Assembly (NCBI RefSeq): GCF_001424945.1
Contig: NZ_LMCW01000068.1
Coordinates: 63,318 to 127,317 of the forward strand
From: Rhizobium sp. Root1203
GTDB taxonomy: Bacteria > Pseudomonadota > Alphaproteobacteria > Rhizobiales > Rhizobiaceae
DNA length: 64,000 nucleotides
Reading direction: 5' to 3'
Both the position numbers and the translations under genes were made by a program. Below, piece by piece: positions 15,334 to 23,445 of this stretch (its first letter is position 1; the number at the start of each line of letters is the position of its first letter). Below the pieces are notes generated by a model that was not told the origin of the DNA, did not search any database, and saw only the letters and a list, made by a program, of their open reading frames with translations.

Positions 15334-16494
15334 GTGATCGAATACGCTCTCTTGTTCGGATTGGGCTTCCTGGCCGCGGCGTTCCTCGCGTTTTTGATAT
15401 CGCCTGCCGTTCACCGTCGCATTGTCTGGCATACCGAGAACCGGATGCGGGCGACCATGCCGCTCAGCCCGCAGGAAGTCCGGGCGCAGAAGGACATGGC
15501 GCGCGCGCTCTATGCCGCGGAAAACGCCCGCACCACGCAGGACCTGATGCGGGAGCGCGAAAAATCGCTGTCGCTGCAATTGAAGCATGATTCGATCGCC
15601 CGCGACGCCGGCCACTTCGCATCCGAGGTCGGCGCGCTCCAGGCCCAGATCGGCGACATGAGCGTCGAAGCCGCTGAACTGCGCTCCCACCTGCGCAAGG
15701 ACGAAAACTACATCAGCCAACTGAAGACCAGTCTCCATATCGTCGAGCAGGCGAGCGCCGCCAAGGAAGGCGAACTGGATGCACTACGTACGCGTCTCAA
15801 CAGGCTGGCCGAGCAGACCGACAGCCTGAAGATCGATATGGCCACCCGTGAGACCGAAATTGAAAGCCTGAATTTCAAATCGAACGCATTGCGCGTCGAA
15901 CGCGACAACCTGCGCCAGGACGTGAACCTGTTGCAGAAGCGCGCCAAGGATGCCGAGCAGAAGCTGACGCAGCAGGAGCATGCGGTCCTGCGCCTCGAGG
16001 ACAAGGCCCGGCGGGACGCGACGGCGCTGTCCGACAACGCCGCACTTCTCAGCCGCCGGCAACAGGAAATTTCCAAGCTCAAGGACCAGGTCAAGGCGGC
16101 GAACGCAGATCTGCGCAAGGCAAACCGCTCGCTCCGCGGTGCCGGACTCGCCGCTGTGGTACCGGAAGTCGCGTCGGAGAAGCGGGCAACCGACAACACG
16201 CCGGGCTCCGAACTCGACACCGCTGCCATTGCTGCCCGTCTGGCCGAAGAGGTCCGCGCGCGAAGCGCCGCCGTATCCGAGAGGCTCCTGAACGCGAAGA
16301 CAAATTCGACCGGCGACGGCGCAATACGGGAAGAGATTGCCACGATCGCCGCCAGCATGGTGGCGTTGACCGCAATCAACGAGGGGCCGTCATCGCCTAT
16401 TCGCGATTTGTTGCCTGACGGAACGGTGACGCAGGAAGGCGAGCGCATCGACCTCGCACAGCGCGCGGCAACGATCCTTTCTGAGCCCGGTTGA
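15334..16494 (+). CDS. Membrane-anchored coiled-coil protein, function unknown
   Basis: A 386-residue protein starting at GTG 15334. Residues 4-23 (YALLFGLGFLAAAFLAFLIS) form one membrane helix with a short periplasmic N-terminus. Residues 50-260 are a nearly continuous charged coiled coil with SLNFKSNALRVERDNLRQDV and similar heptads. The last 120 residues are less ordered, with an Ala-rich AAIAARLAEEVRARSAAVSERL helix. I know it only as a rhizobial conserved hypothetical. The layout resembles scaffolding or envelope-spanning proteins, but no domain is recognisable. It ends 1 bp before the convergent methyltransferase gene. Confidence 0.75.
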   Translation: MIEYALLFGLGFLAAAFLAFLISPAVHRRIVWHTENRMRATMPLSPQEVRAQKDMARALYAAENARTTQDLMREREKSLSLQLKHDSIARDAGHFASEVGALQAQIGDMSVEAAELRSHLRKDENYISQLKTSLHIVEQASAAKEGELDALRTRLNRLAEQTDSLKIDMATRETEIESLNFKSNALRVERDNLRQDVNLLQKRAKDAEQKLTQQEHAVLRLEDKARRDATALSDNAALLSRRQQEISKLKDQVKAANADLRKANRSLRGAGLAAVVPEVASEKRATDNTPGSELDTAAIAARLAEEVRARSAAVSERLLNAKTNSTGDGAIREEIATIAASMVALTAINEGPSSPIRDLLPDGTVTQEGERIDLAQRAATILSEPG

Positions 16495-16495
16495 G

Positions 16496-17317
16496 CTAGA
16501 CTAGCTTCGCGGCAGAGGACATGGCGAAAAGCGCGATGCCGGTCGCCGTCGCGACATTGAGGCTGTCGAGACCCGGCGATTGCGGAATGCGAGCGCTGCG
16601 GAACTGCGAGAGTACCGCCTCCGGCAGCCCCTCTCCCTCGGTACCGACGACCAGTGCCATACGATCGGACGCCGGTATGGAACGGATATCGGTCTCCCCG
16701 CGCGGCGACAGTGTCCAGATCGCGAAGTCGTGCTCAGCAAGCCGCGTCAGGATATCGACCGCATCGCCACCGCGCTGATAGGGTACGCTGAGGACGGAAC
16801 CGACCGAAACGCGAAGCGCTTTGCGGTAGAGCGGATCGCACGACGTCTCATCGAGAATGATGGCATCCGCCTTGAAAGCCGCGGCGTTGCGAAACATCGA
16901 GCCGGCATTGTCGTGGTTTGAAATGCCGCAGCCGACCAGAACCAGCGCGCGATCCGGCAAGCGGTCGACGATATCGCCGGCCGCCACCTCGCGCCGGCCG
17001 AGTGCCAGCACGCCGCGGTGCAGGTGGAACCCGACGATGCGATCGAGCACCTCCGCCTCCGCGACGTAGACCGGGACATGATCCGGCAATCTCTCGAGGA
17101 TCTCGCAAACGCCATCGACGCGGTTTCGAAGCAGTAAAACCTTCTCGGCGACAAAGTCGCCGTTCCCGCGATGCGCTTCTGCAAGCATCCGCAGGACGAC
17201 CGTGCCTTCGGCAATGAAGCGGCTCTGCCGGCCGGTCAGATCGCGTTCGCGAATATCGCGAAACTCCGCGATGCGCGGATCGTCGGCGCTTTCGATCGCG
17301 ATGAGGCCGGAACGCAT
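16496..17317 (-). CDS. TrmH/SpoU family RNA 2'-O-methyltransferase
   Basis: A 273-residue SPOUT methyltransferase. The N-terminal 100 residues form a substrate-binding domain (RFIAEGTVVLRMLAEA). The C-terminal knot has the three SpoU motifs: motif 1 ISNHDNAGSMFRNAAAF, motif 2 VVGTEGEGLPEAV and motif 3 IPQSPGLDSLNVATATGIAL. It transfers a methyl group from SAM to a ribose 2'-hydroxyl in tRNA or rRNA. The target nucleotide cannot be told from sequence. The start is 5 bp after the stop of the small membrane protein gene on the same strand, so the two are likely one operon. Confidence 0.92.
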   Translation of the reverse strand: MRSGLIAIESADDPRIAEFRDIRERDLTGRQSRFIAEGTVVLRMLAEAHRGNGDFVAEKVLLLRNRVDGVCEILERLPDHVPVYVAEAEVLDRIVGFHLHRGVLALGRREVAAGDIVDRLPDRALVLVGCGISNHDNAGSMFRNAAAFKADAIILDETSCDPLYRKALRVSVGSVLSVPYQRGGDAVDILTRLAEHDFAIWTLSPRGETDIRSIPASDRMALVVGTEGEGLPEAVLSQFRSARIPQSPGLDSLNVATATGIALFAMSSAAKLV

Positions 17318-17322
17318 GCCGC

Positions 17323-17712
17323 TCAGCCGCCGTGGATCGTCACGTCGGCGACGGTACGCCCGGCCTTGATGTCGAACACCAGAACCTTCATCACGCCATC
17401 GAAGGTCTTGCCGTAGAACATGATCTGGCCGCCGGACAGAGCGGTGGATTCGATGACGAACCCAAGCGGCAGGCTGGCAGTCGTCGATACAGGCGCGTCC
17501 GAAGGCACGCCCGGGGCCGCAACGGCTGTCGCCGGTTCCTTCGCCGGGGCACGCATCGTCTTGTAGACAACGGCGCCGAAGACCGCCATAAGGCTCACGA
17601 ACATGATGGCGCCCGAGACGATCTGCAGGCGGATCATCTTGCGCCGGACACTTTCCATCGCCGGATCGAGGGGCTTTTCTTCCTGATCGTCTTCTGGCTG
17701 GATATTCGTCAT
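17323..17712 (-). CDS. Conserved small membrane protein (possibly DUF6476)
   Basis: A 129-residue protein: an acidic cytoplasmic N-terminus (about 1-28, DPAMESVRRKMIRLQ), one membrane helix at about 31-50, an Ala/Pro-rich linker, then a periplasmic beta-rich tail ending VLVFDIKAGRTVADVTIHGG. It resembles rhizobial one-helix proteins annotated DUF6476, though I am unsure of the family number. It overlaps no gene but is tightly placed before the methyltransferase gene, and is divergent from rluD with only 44 bp between starts. Function unknown. Confidence 0.72.
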   Translation of the reverse strand: MTNIQPEDDQEEKPLDPAMESVRRKMIRLQIVSGAIMFVSLMAVFGAVVYKTMRAPAKEPATAVAAPGVPSDAPVSTTASLPLGFVIESTALSGGQIMFYGKTFDGVMKVLVFDIKAGRTVADVTIHGG

Positions 17713-17756
17713 CTGTGGCGTCCCATTTCTATGAAATACTTCGGAGAAGAAGCGTC

Positions 17757-18782
17757 GTGAACGACCCCTTTAAACAAGCATCCGGCATTATGAAAGTCCT
17801 GACGGCCGATGAGCATGCCGAAGGCCGTCTCGACGCGTGGATGACGGCACAGCTTGGCGAGGAATTCTCCCGCAGTCGTATCAAGGTGCTGATCAAAGAG
17901 GGACAGGTCTCGTCCAAGGGGGCGGTTGTTGCCGATCCGCAGAAGAAGGTCCGCCCGGGCGACACGTTCGAGATCAATCTGCCGGAGCCTGAGGACCCGA
18001 CTCCGAAGGGCGAGAACATTCCGCTCGACATCCTCTACGAAGACGACGATCTCGTCGTCATCTCCAAGCCGTCCGGCATGGTCGTGCACCCGGCAGCCGG
18101 CAATTGGAACGGCACGCTGGTCAATGCGCTTATCTATCATTGCGGCGATACGCTCTCGGGCATTGGCGGCGTTCGCCGTCCGGGCATCGTGCACCGGCTG
18201 GACAAGGACACGACAGGCGTCATGGTGGTTGCCAAGAACGATGTCGCGCACCGCCACCTGTCGCAGCAATTTGCCGACCATGGCCGCACCATGCCGCTGG
18301 AACGGGCCTACCAGGCCATCGTCTGGGGTCGCCCGCGTTCGCTGACCGGCACCGTGAATGCGCCGCTCGGCCGCGACACCGGCGACCGCACGCGACGGGC
18401 CGTCAAACGCCCCGGCACGCAGGATGCCGACGAGGCGATCACACACTACGAGGTTCTCGAACGCTTCCACGAAAAGCCGGACGCGACGTCGCTTGCCTCG
18501 CTTGTGGAATGCCACCTGGAAACCGGCCGTACCCATCAGATTCGCGTCCACATGGCACATATCGGCCATCCGCTCCTCGGCGATACGGTCTATGGCGCAC
18601 ATTTCAAGACCAAGGCCAACCTCTTGCCAGATGCGGCAAAGAAAACCGTGAACGGCTTTCGCAGGCAGGCGCTGCATGCCTATATGCTGCAGTTCGAGCA
18701 CCCCCGGACCGGAGAAGTCATGCACTTCGAAGTGCCGTTGCCGGACGATATGGTGGAGCTGGTCGAGATGTTGCGCGCCTAG
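17757..18782 (+). CDS. rluD: RluA/RluD family ribosomal large subunit pseudouridine synthase
   Basis: A 341-residue pseudouridine synthase. An N-terminal S4 RNA-binding domain (RLDAWMTAQLGEEFSRSRIKVLIKEG) is followed by the catalytic domain with HRLDKDTTGVMVVAKN, whose Asp is the nucleophile, and the C-terminal RTHQIRVHMAHIGHPLLGD block. It converts specific uridines of 23S rRNA to pseudouridine. I chose GTG 17757 behind GGAGAAG; an upstream GTG at 17715 would overlap the divergent promoter, and ATG 17790 would still keep the S4 domain. It precedes rpoH, an order common in Rhizobiales. Confidence 0.9.
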   Translation: MNDPFKQASGIMKVLTADEHAEGRLDAWMTAQLGEEFSRSRIKVLIKEGQVSSKGAVVADPQKKVRPGDTFEINLPEPEDPTPKGENIPLDILYEDDDLVVISKPSGMVVHPAAGNWNGTLVNALIYHCGDTLSGIGGVRRPGIVHRLDKDTTGVMVVAKNDVAHRHLSQQFADHGRTMPLERAYQAIVWGRPRSLTGTVNAPLGRDTGDRTRRAVKRPGTQDADEAITHYEVLERFHEKPDATSLASLVECHLETGRTHQIRVHMAHIGHPLLGDTVYGAHFKTKANLLPDAAKKTVNGFRRQALHAYMLQFEHPRTGEVMHFEVPLPDDMVELVEMLRA

Positions 18783-18814
18783 AAGGGTAACGCCTTCGTG
18801 AAGCTGCGCGGTAT

Positions 18815-18838
18815 CTTGAACCGCTGTTCTGCCATACT
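18815..18838 (+). promoter_or_regulatory. Candidate heat-shock promoter of rpoH
   Basis: CTTGAA (18815-18820) is followed after 12 nt by CATACT (18833-18838; with preceding C this reads CCATACT). This resembles sigma-32 promoters (CTTGAA and CCATnT), and autoregulation of rpoH by its own product is known in some alphaproteobacteria. Placed 115 bp before the rpoH start. Inference from motif match only. Confidence 0.45.
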
Positions 18839-18952
18839 TATCTGTACATTGACCTAGTGCGGGCTTGGATAAAGCCGCATGTCCCGGTTCGCCTTTAAAA
18901 ACGCGGGGACGCGTTCGATCGGGGACCGGAATTCAGATAGGAGGGTGCAATC

Positions 18953-19861
18953 ATGGCCCGGAGTAGTTTGCCGTCCATTACAGCCGGTGAGGCTGGTCTT
19001 AATCGATATCTCGACGAAATCCGCAAGTTCCCGATGCTGGAACCGCAGGAAGAATATATGCTCGCCAAGCGCTATTCGGAGCATGGCGACCGCGAAGCCG
19101 CGCACAAGCTCGTCACCAGCCATCTGCGCCTCGTGGCGAAGATTGCCATGGGTTATCGCGGCTACGGCCTGCCGATCGGCGAAGTGGTATCCGAAGGCAA
19201 CGTCGGCCTGATGCAGGCCGTCAAGAAGTTCGATCCCGAACGCGGTTTCCGTCTTGCCACCTATGCGATGTGGTGGATCAAGGCCTCGATCCAGGAATAC
19301 ATCCTGCGCTCGTGGTCGCTTGTAAAGATGGGCACGACCGCAAACCAGAAACGGCTTTTCTTCAACCTGCGCCGTCTGAAGGGCCGAATCCAGGCCATCG
19401 ATGAAGGCGACCTGAAGCCTGAGCACGTTACGGAGATCGCAACGAAGCTGAGAGTTTCCGAGGAGGAAGTCGTTTCGATGAACCGCCGCCTGTCGGGCGA
19501 CGCTTCGTTGAACGCACCGATCAAGGCCGCCGAAGGCGATGCCGGCCAATGGCAGGATTGGCTTGTCGATGACCACGAGAGCCAGGAAGCCGTCCTGATC
19601 GAACAGGACGAACTCGACACGCGCCGCCGCATGCTGGCAAAAGCAATGAGCGTGCTCAACGACCGCGAGCGTCGTATCTTCGAGGCCCGCCGCCTCTCGG
19701 AGGATCCGGTAACGCTGGAAGACCTGTCGACGGAGTTCGATATCAGCCGCGAGCGCGTCCGCCAGATCGAGGTTCGCGCCTTCGAGAAGGTACAGGATGC
19801 CGTGCGCAAGGAAGCGCTCGAGCGGGCAAAAGCAGTTCGCGTGGTCGAAGCGACCGCCTGA
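18953..19861 (+). CDS. rpoH: RNA polymerase sigma-32 factor RpoH
   Basis: A 302-residue group-3 sigma factor of the heat-shock type. Region 2 contains YAMWWIKASIQEYILRSWSLVK, and the RpoH box is present as NQKRLFFNLRRLKG. Region 4.2 ends in LSTEFDISRERVRQIEVRAFEK. It directs RNA polymerase to chaperone and protease promoters. Rhizobia often have two rpoH copies; this position after rluD and the full length suit the main copy (RpoH1). A perfect AGGAGGG sits 7 nt before ATG 18953. Confidence 0.96.
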   Translation: MARSSLPSITAGEAGLNRYLDEIRKFPMLEPQEEYMLAKRYSEHGDREAAHKLVTSHLRLVAKIAMGYRGYGLPIGEVVSEGNVGLMQAVKKFDPERGFRLATYAMWWIKASIQEYILRSWSLVKMGTTANQKRLFFNLRRLKGRIQAIDEGDLKPEHVTEIATKLRVSEEEVVSMNRRLSGDASLNAPIKAAEGDAGQWQDWLVDDHESQEAVLIEQDELDTRRRMLAKAMSVLNDRERRIFEARRLSEDPVTLEDLSTEFDISRERVRQIEVRAFEKVQDAVRKEALERAKAVRVVEATA

Positions 19862-19943
19862 CGTCTTGCTCGTCACCGATAATAAAGGGCTTGGGTCTCC
19901 GGACCCCAGCTCCTAGTCTAAATCTGGAATTGATTTGATGCTG

Positions 19944-19978
19944 AACCACTTGCAACGCAGACGTTGCAGGTGGTTTTT
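19944..19978 (+). terminator. rpoH rho-independent terminator
   Basis: A 14-bp stem with one G-T wobble (AACCACTTGCAACG, 19944-19957; CGTTGCAGGTGGTT, 19962-19975) has a CAGA loop and runs into five T residues (19974-19978). Confidence 0.9.
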
Positions 19979-20055
19979 CCTTGCCGGAGATATCTTCGTA
20001 GAGCACGCTGCAAACTCAACTGTCGCAGGATGCCCATTTCGCGACAAAAACGCCG

Positions 20056-20070
20056 AAGGAGGCGGCTCTG
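20056..20070 (+). promoter_or_regulatory. Ribosome site and CTG initiation codon of the arginase-family gene
   Basis: A full AAGGAGG (20056-20062) lies 5 nt before CTG (20068-20070). The CTG is in frame with the arginase-family protein; no ATG, GTG or TTG occurs in this frame between the upstream stop (TAG, 19999-20001) and ATG 20248. The ideal spacing makes CTG the probable start. Confidence 0.65.
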
Positions 20071-20886
20071 GAAAAGACGATTCTAACCGTATTCCAGGGA
20101 CGCGCAGGCGATCACAACGATCTCGCCATACCGGGCGCGGCAACCGTAGCGTCGGCTCTCGCCGGTCAACTCGGCCTAGGCGTTCAAGTCATAGGCACGC
20201 CTGAACCGGCACTGAATACCCATTGGCAGCAGGAACTGGATGCAGCCATGCCAGCGTTGCAGGCAATGTCGAGACACTACGAGACCATTTTCGAGCAAGG
20301 CGCGCGCCCTCTCACGGTGCTGACCCGTTGCGCTGTCGCCCTCGCAACATTGCCGATCGTCGCCGGTTACCGACCTGACGCATGTGTCGTGTGGCTGGAC
20401 GCCCATGCCGACATGAACACCCCGGACACCTCAACCTCTGGCTATCTCGGCGGCATGGCGATTTCCGGTGCGGCCGGCCTGTGGGATTCGGGCCTGGGAG
20501 CCGGGCTTGCCCTGAAAAATGTGGTCCTGGTTGGTGCGCGCGACGTCGATCCCGCCGAGCACACGCTGATCGACTCTGGCGGCATTCAGATCGTTCGACC
20601 GCAAGCGGACATTGGTACGGCAATGATCGACACCATTGCCGGGCGACCCGTCTACGTTCACCTTGATTGTGACGTGCTCAACCCCGGCATCGTGCCATCG
20701 GACTATCAAGTCGAGGGCGGCTTGACGTTGTCCGGCTTGCAGGACGTTCTGGGGTGTCTTGCACAGAGTGAACTCCTCGGCGTTGAGATTGCCGAGTTTC
20801 AAAATGCATGGGAGATCGGCGGCCATCCGGTCTCGCCGGAAGGGTTTCTTGGAGCAATCGGACCCCTTGTAGAGCGATTTAGGTGA
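20068..20886 (+). CDS. Arginase/agmatinase-family protein, probable CTG start
   Basis: A 272-residue ureohydrolase-fold protein if started at CTG 20068. The first 60 residues before the first ATG (20248) continue the family pattern (VFQGRAGDHNDLAIPGAATV), so ATG 20248 would delete a conserved part. Metal-binding residues visible are D111, H113 and D115 (DAHAD) and D200, D202 (HLDCDVLNPG). The first Mn-ligand motif of true arginases, GGDHS, is replaced by LTRCAVA (R87, C88), so one His ligand is missing. Such enzymes hydrolyse guanidino groups or related amidines; the substrate here is unknown. It lies between two strong terminators and is monocistronic. Confidence 0.8.
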   Translation: MEKTILTVFQGRAGDHNDLAIPGAATVASALAGQLGLGVQVIGTPEPALNTHWQQELDAAMPALQAMSRHYETIFEQGARPLTVLTRCAVALATLPIVAGYRPDACVVWLDAHADMNTPDTSTSGYLGGMAISGAAGLWDSGLGAGLALKNVVLVGARDVDPAEHTLIDSGGIQIVRPQADIGTAMIDTIAGRPVYVHLDCDVLNPGIVPSDYQVEGGLTLSGLQDVLGCLAQSELLGVEIAEFQNAWEIGGHPVSPEGFLGAIGPLVERFR

Positions 20887-20923
20887 GCACGGATTGGTAC
20901 ACCAACGAATATTCGCGACAGCC

Positions 20924-20952
20924 AGTGGCGGGTCCTCGGACCCGCCACTTTT
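20924..20952 (+). terminator. Terminator after the arginase-family gene
   Basis: A 12-bp GC-rich stem (AGTGGCGGGTCC, 20924-20935; GGACCCGCCACT, 20938-20949) ends in TTTT (20949-20952). It separates the plus-strand gene from the convergent large minus-strand gene. Confidence 0.88.
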
Positions 20953-20970
20953 GCTTGCTGTTTGAACGGC

Positions 20971-23385
20971 CTACTGGCTCGTCGAAACGTCGCCGGAAGC
21001 GGCCCATTCCTTGATCGCGGCGGCGAACGCCTCCCCGCCTGTCGTTCCCTTCTGCATGGTCAGCAGCGCCCGGCGTCCATTGCGGTAGGTAATCGGAACG
21101 TCGATCCAGTCGCGGGTTGCAAGAAGGTCCAGATTGGCCTTGCGGGCATCCGGATAGTCGTTGAGAGCGATCATGTGGAAGTCGTCGGTAATCTTCGCCG
21201 GAACCGCGATCAATGCATCGCCACGGTCCTGCTCGGTTCGCTTCATCGAAATGCGCTGAACGCTGTCGATCGCACCACCCTCGAAATTCGGGGGCAGTGA
21301 GAATACGACCTCGACGATGTGGCTTGCCGGCAATGACGGGTCCGAGTTCCGCTTGAAGTTAAGCTGAGCCGTCAGGTTGCGCTCGGGAACCGTGACCATA
21401 CCCTGAACCACGGCCTGCTGCTTTCCGTCCGGCCCTGCCTCATGCTGTAGGCTCCAGACAACCGAACCCTGGATCGCCGTCGGTGAACTCTGTCCGATGC
21501 GTTCTTCATAGAGGAACAGCTTTTCGCTGGAGCCGACCGGTGTCGCGGCCGGCGTGGCCGTCCCAGGCGCCACCGTGTCCGGCGCTGTAGCGGCAGCCGG
21601 CGCTGTGGCGGGCGTCGTCGCAGTAGGCGCCGCGTCCGACGCGACGTTCTGCTCGGCAACCGATTTTCCTTCGGCGGTCTGGGCATTTGCAACGACAGCC
21701 GGGCCGTTATCGACTTCCGAGCCATCGGCAAGCAGCCGCTGGGTGAACTTGCTGTTTGCGGCGGAGCCGTCGTTCAGGGATGCCACTTCCTTCTGACCCT
21801 CGGCAGGCTTTGTTGCATTTGCCGGGTCACCGGCCTGCGACGCAGCCGGATCGGACTTTGCCGGTGCTTGCGGTTCGGTCTTGGCGGTCTGGGACGGAGC
21901 AGCGCTGACGAGGCCCTTGACCATGTCGACCAACGCACCCTGGTTTGTCCATGCCGCATACGCGCCACCGCCAACGACGCCCAGCGCAAGTAGGACGCCG
22001 AAAATCGAACCGAGGCCGAAGCGACGACGCTTCGGTTCCATGCGGAAATTCTTGCCCTGGAACTTGGATGCGATAGCGCTGTCGACATCGGCGGACGACC
22101 CGTCGTCGTCTTCCGCGACAACGCCGCGATTGTCGTATCCCCGCAGCTGCGTCGCCTCTTGCCAGGCATCGTTGCTGGCGGCTGCTGCGAGCTCAGCCTT
22201 CGGGCTCGGCGTGCCATGGACCTCGGAGAACAGGTCACTGTCGTCGAAACGTGCGTGGACCGAAACCTTCCTCTCGCTATCAATCGGAGGCAGATCGTCG
22301 AACGCCGCGGCCTCCCACGAGAAGCCTTCGTTGGCGGCGGGCATCTTCGCAGGCTCCGGCGGATTCTCGATCCCGGAAATCACGTCTTCGAATGCGCGCG
22401 CCGCATCGTTTGCAGGTGCAGCCTGCTCCGTTTCGGAGAACTGCCGCAACTCCTCGAGGGCCCAGTCCGTCGCCGCAATCTTGCTGGCGGGCTCGGGCAC
22501 TGTTTCGGCCGGCTCCGACCAAACCGGGTCGAAATGGCCGGCACCATCTGCATGCAGCGGCTCGTCGCGACTATGCTCGACAAACTCCTTCGGCGCCTGC
22601 TCGAATGCATAGACAGGCTCGACGAGACGATTGCTGAGGTCGAAATCGCGCGCCACCGGCTGGGCAACAGGCTGGGCTTTTTCCACCGGTTCCTCGGCGG
22701 CTTCAACCGGCTCGAAATAGGGTTCGGCCACAGGCTCCGGAGACAGGTCGTGGAGACGCTCGTCGCGTGGAGCCTCGTCGTGGTGCGGCACCTGCCATGG
22801 CGCGACCGGCTCGGGATCGACGTGTGCCACAGGCTCAGGCGCCGTCCATGGCTCGTCCTGCTGCGCCGGAGGCTCCGCCGGAGCTTCTGCCTGCACATCG
22901 TGATAGGGCGTCGGCTCCTGATCCTGGTCAGGCTCCTGGTAGGCCGCGGGCTCCTGGTATGGCTCAGGCTCCTCGTAGACAGCTGGTTCGACTTGGGCCG
23001 CCTCAGCCGCTACCGGCTCCTCGTGGGCCTGCGGTTCGTGGGCCGGCTCTTCCACCGTGCTCTCGACCGCCAAAGGCTCAGCGGCTGCAGATTGCTGCTC
23101 GGCCACATCGTGGGCCTCAGACGCCGTATCGGCGGCGGCCTCCTCGATCGGCGCCCCGTCCGCGGACGGCAGCGCCAGGGCATGCTCGGACTCGACTTCG
23201 CGAATTGCGGCTTCAAGCTTTTCAAGCTGCCGTTGCAGCATCGCTTCCGGCGGACGCGGTTTCATATTCTCGAGCTGCCGCTGAACAGCACCGCGAGCAC
23301 GCTCGTAGACCTTCACCCGCATCTCGGGAGTGTTGTCGGTCAGGCCGTCAACCGCCCGCCGGATAACTGCGATAAAATCCGCCAT
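20971..23385 (-). CDS. Large acidic single-span membrane protein, function unknown
   Basis: An 804-residue protein. Residues 1-65 are helical and charged (MADFIAVIRRAVDGL, then VYERARGAVQRQLENMK), a conserved N-terminal head. Residues 80-300 are low-complexity Pro/Glu/Ala with repeated EP words such as PEPYQEPAAYQEPDQ. A basic KRRRFGLG anchors one membrane helix at about 456-479. After another Ala/Pro/Thr-rich linker, the last 180 residues form a folded extracytoplasmic domain beginning EKLFLYEERIG and containing DVPITYRNGRRALLTMQKG. I chose ATG 23385 over the longer frame because MADFIAVIRR looks like the conserved start. It follows purA in rhizobia as a conserved hypothetical. No enzymatic motif is visible. 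Confidence 0.82.
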   Translation of the reverse strand: MADFIAVIRRAVDGLTDNTPEMRVKVYERARGAVQRQLENMKPRPPEAMLQRQLEKLEAAIREVESEHALALPSADGAPIEEAAADTASEAHDVAEQQSAAAEPLAVESTVEEPAHEPQAHEEPVAAEAAQVEPAVYEEPEPYQEPAAYQEPDQDQEPTPYHDVQAEAPAEPPAQQDEPWTAPEPVAHVDPEPVAPWQVPHHDEAPRDERLHDLSPEPVAEPYFEPVEAAEEPVEKAQPVAQPVARDFDLSNRLVEPVYAFEQAPKEFVEHSRDEPLHADGAGHFDPVWSEPAETVPEPASKIAATDWALEELRQFSETEQAAPANDAARAFEDVISGIENPPEPAKMPAANEGFSWEAAAFDDLPPIDSERKVSVHARFDDSDLFSEVHGTPSPKAELAAAASNDAWQEATQLRGYDNRGVVAEDDDGSSADVDSAIASKFQGKNFRMEPKRRRFGLGSIFGVLLALGVVGGGAYAAWTNQGALVDMVKGLVSAAPSQTAKTEPQAPAKSDPAASQAGDPANATKPAEGQKEVASLNDGSAANSKFTQRLLADGSEVDNGPAVVANAQTAEGKSVAEQNVASDAAPTATTPATAPAAATAPDTVAPGTATPAATPVGSSEKLFLYEERIGQSSPTAIQGSVVWSLQHEAGPDGKQQAVVQGMVTVPERNLTAQLNFKRNSDPSLPASHIVEVVFSLPPNFEGGAIDSVQRISMKRTEQDRGDALIAVPAKITDDFHMIALNDYPDARKANLDLLATRDWIDVPITYRNGRRALLTMQKGTTGGEAFAAAIKEWAASGDVSTSQ

Positions 23386-23402
23386 TAGTACTTTCTCTAA
23401 GA

Positions 23403-23427
23403 GTGTGGTTCGGCAGCCGAACCACAC
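23403..23427 (-). repeat. Perfect 12-bp palindrome between purA and the next gene
   Basis: GTGTGGTTCGGC (23403-23414) and GCCGAACCACAC (23416-23427) are exact inverted repeats around a single A. It lies 19 bp past the purA stop and 17 bp before the downstream start codon. There is no T run, so it may be an mRNA hairpin or protein-binding dyad rather than a classic terminator. Confidence 0.6.
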
Positions 23428-23445
23428 AAATAATGACCCCCGACC

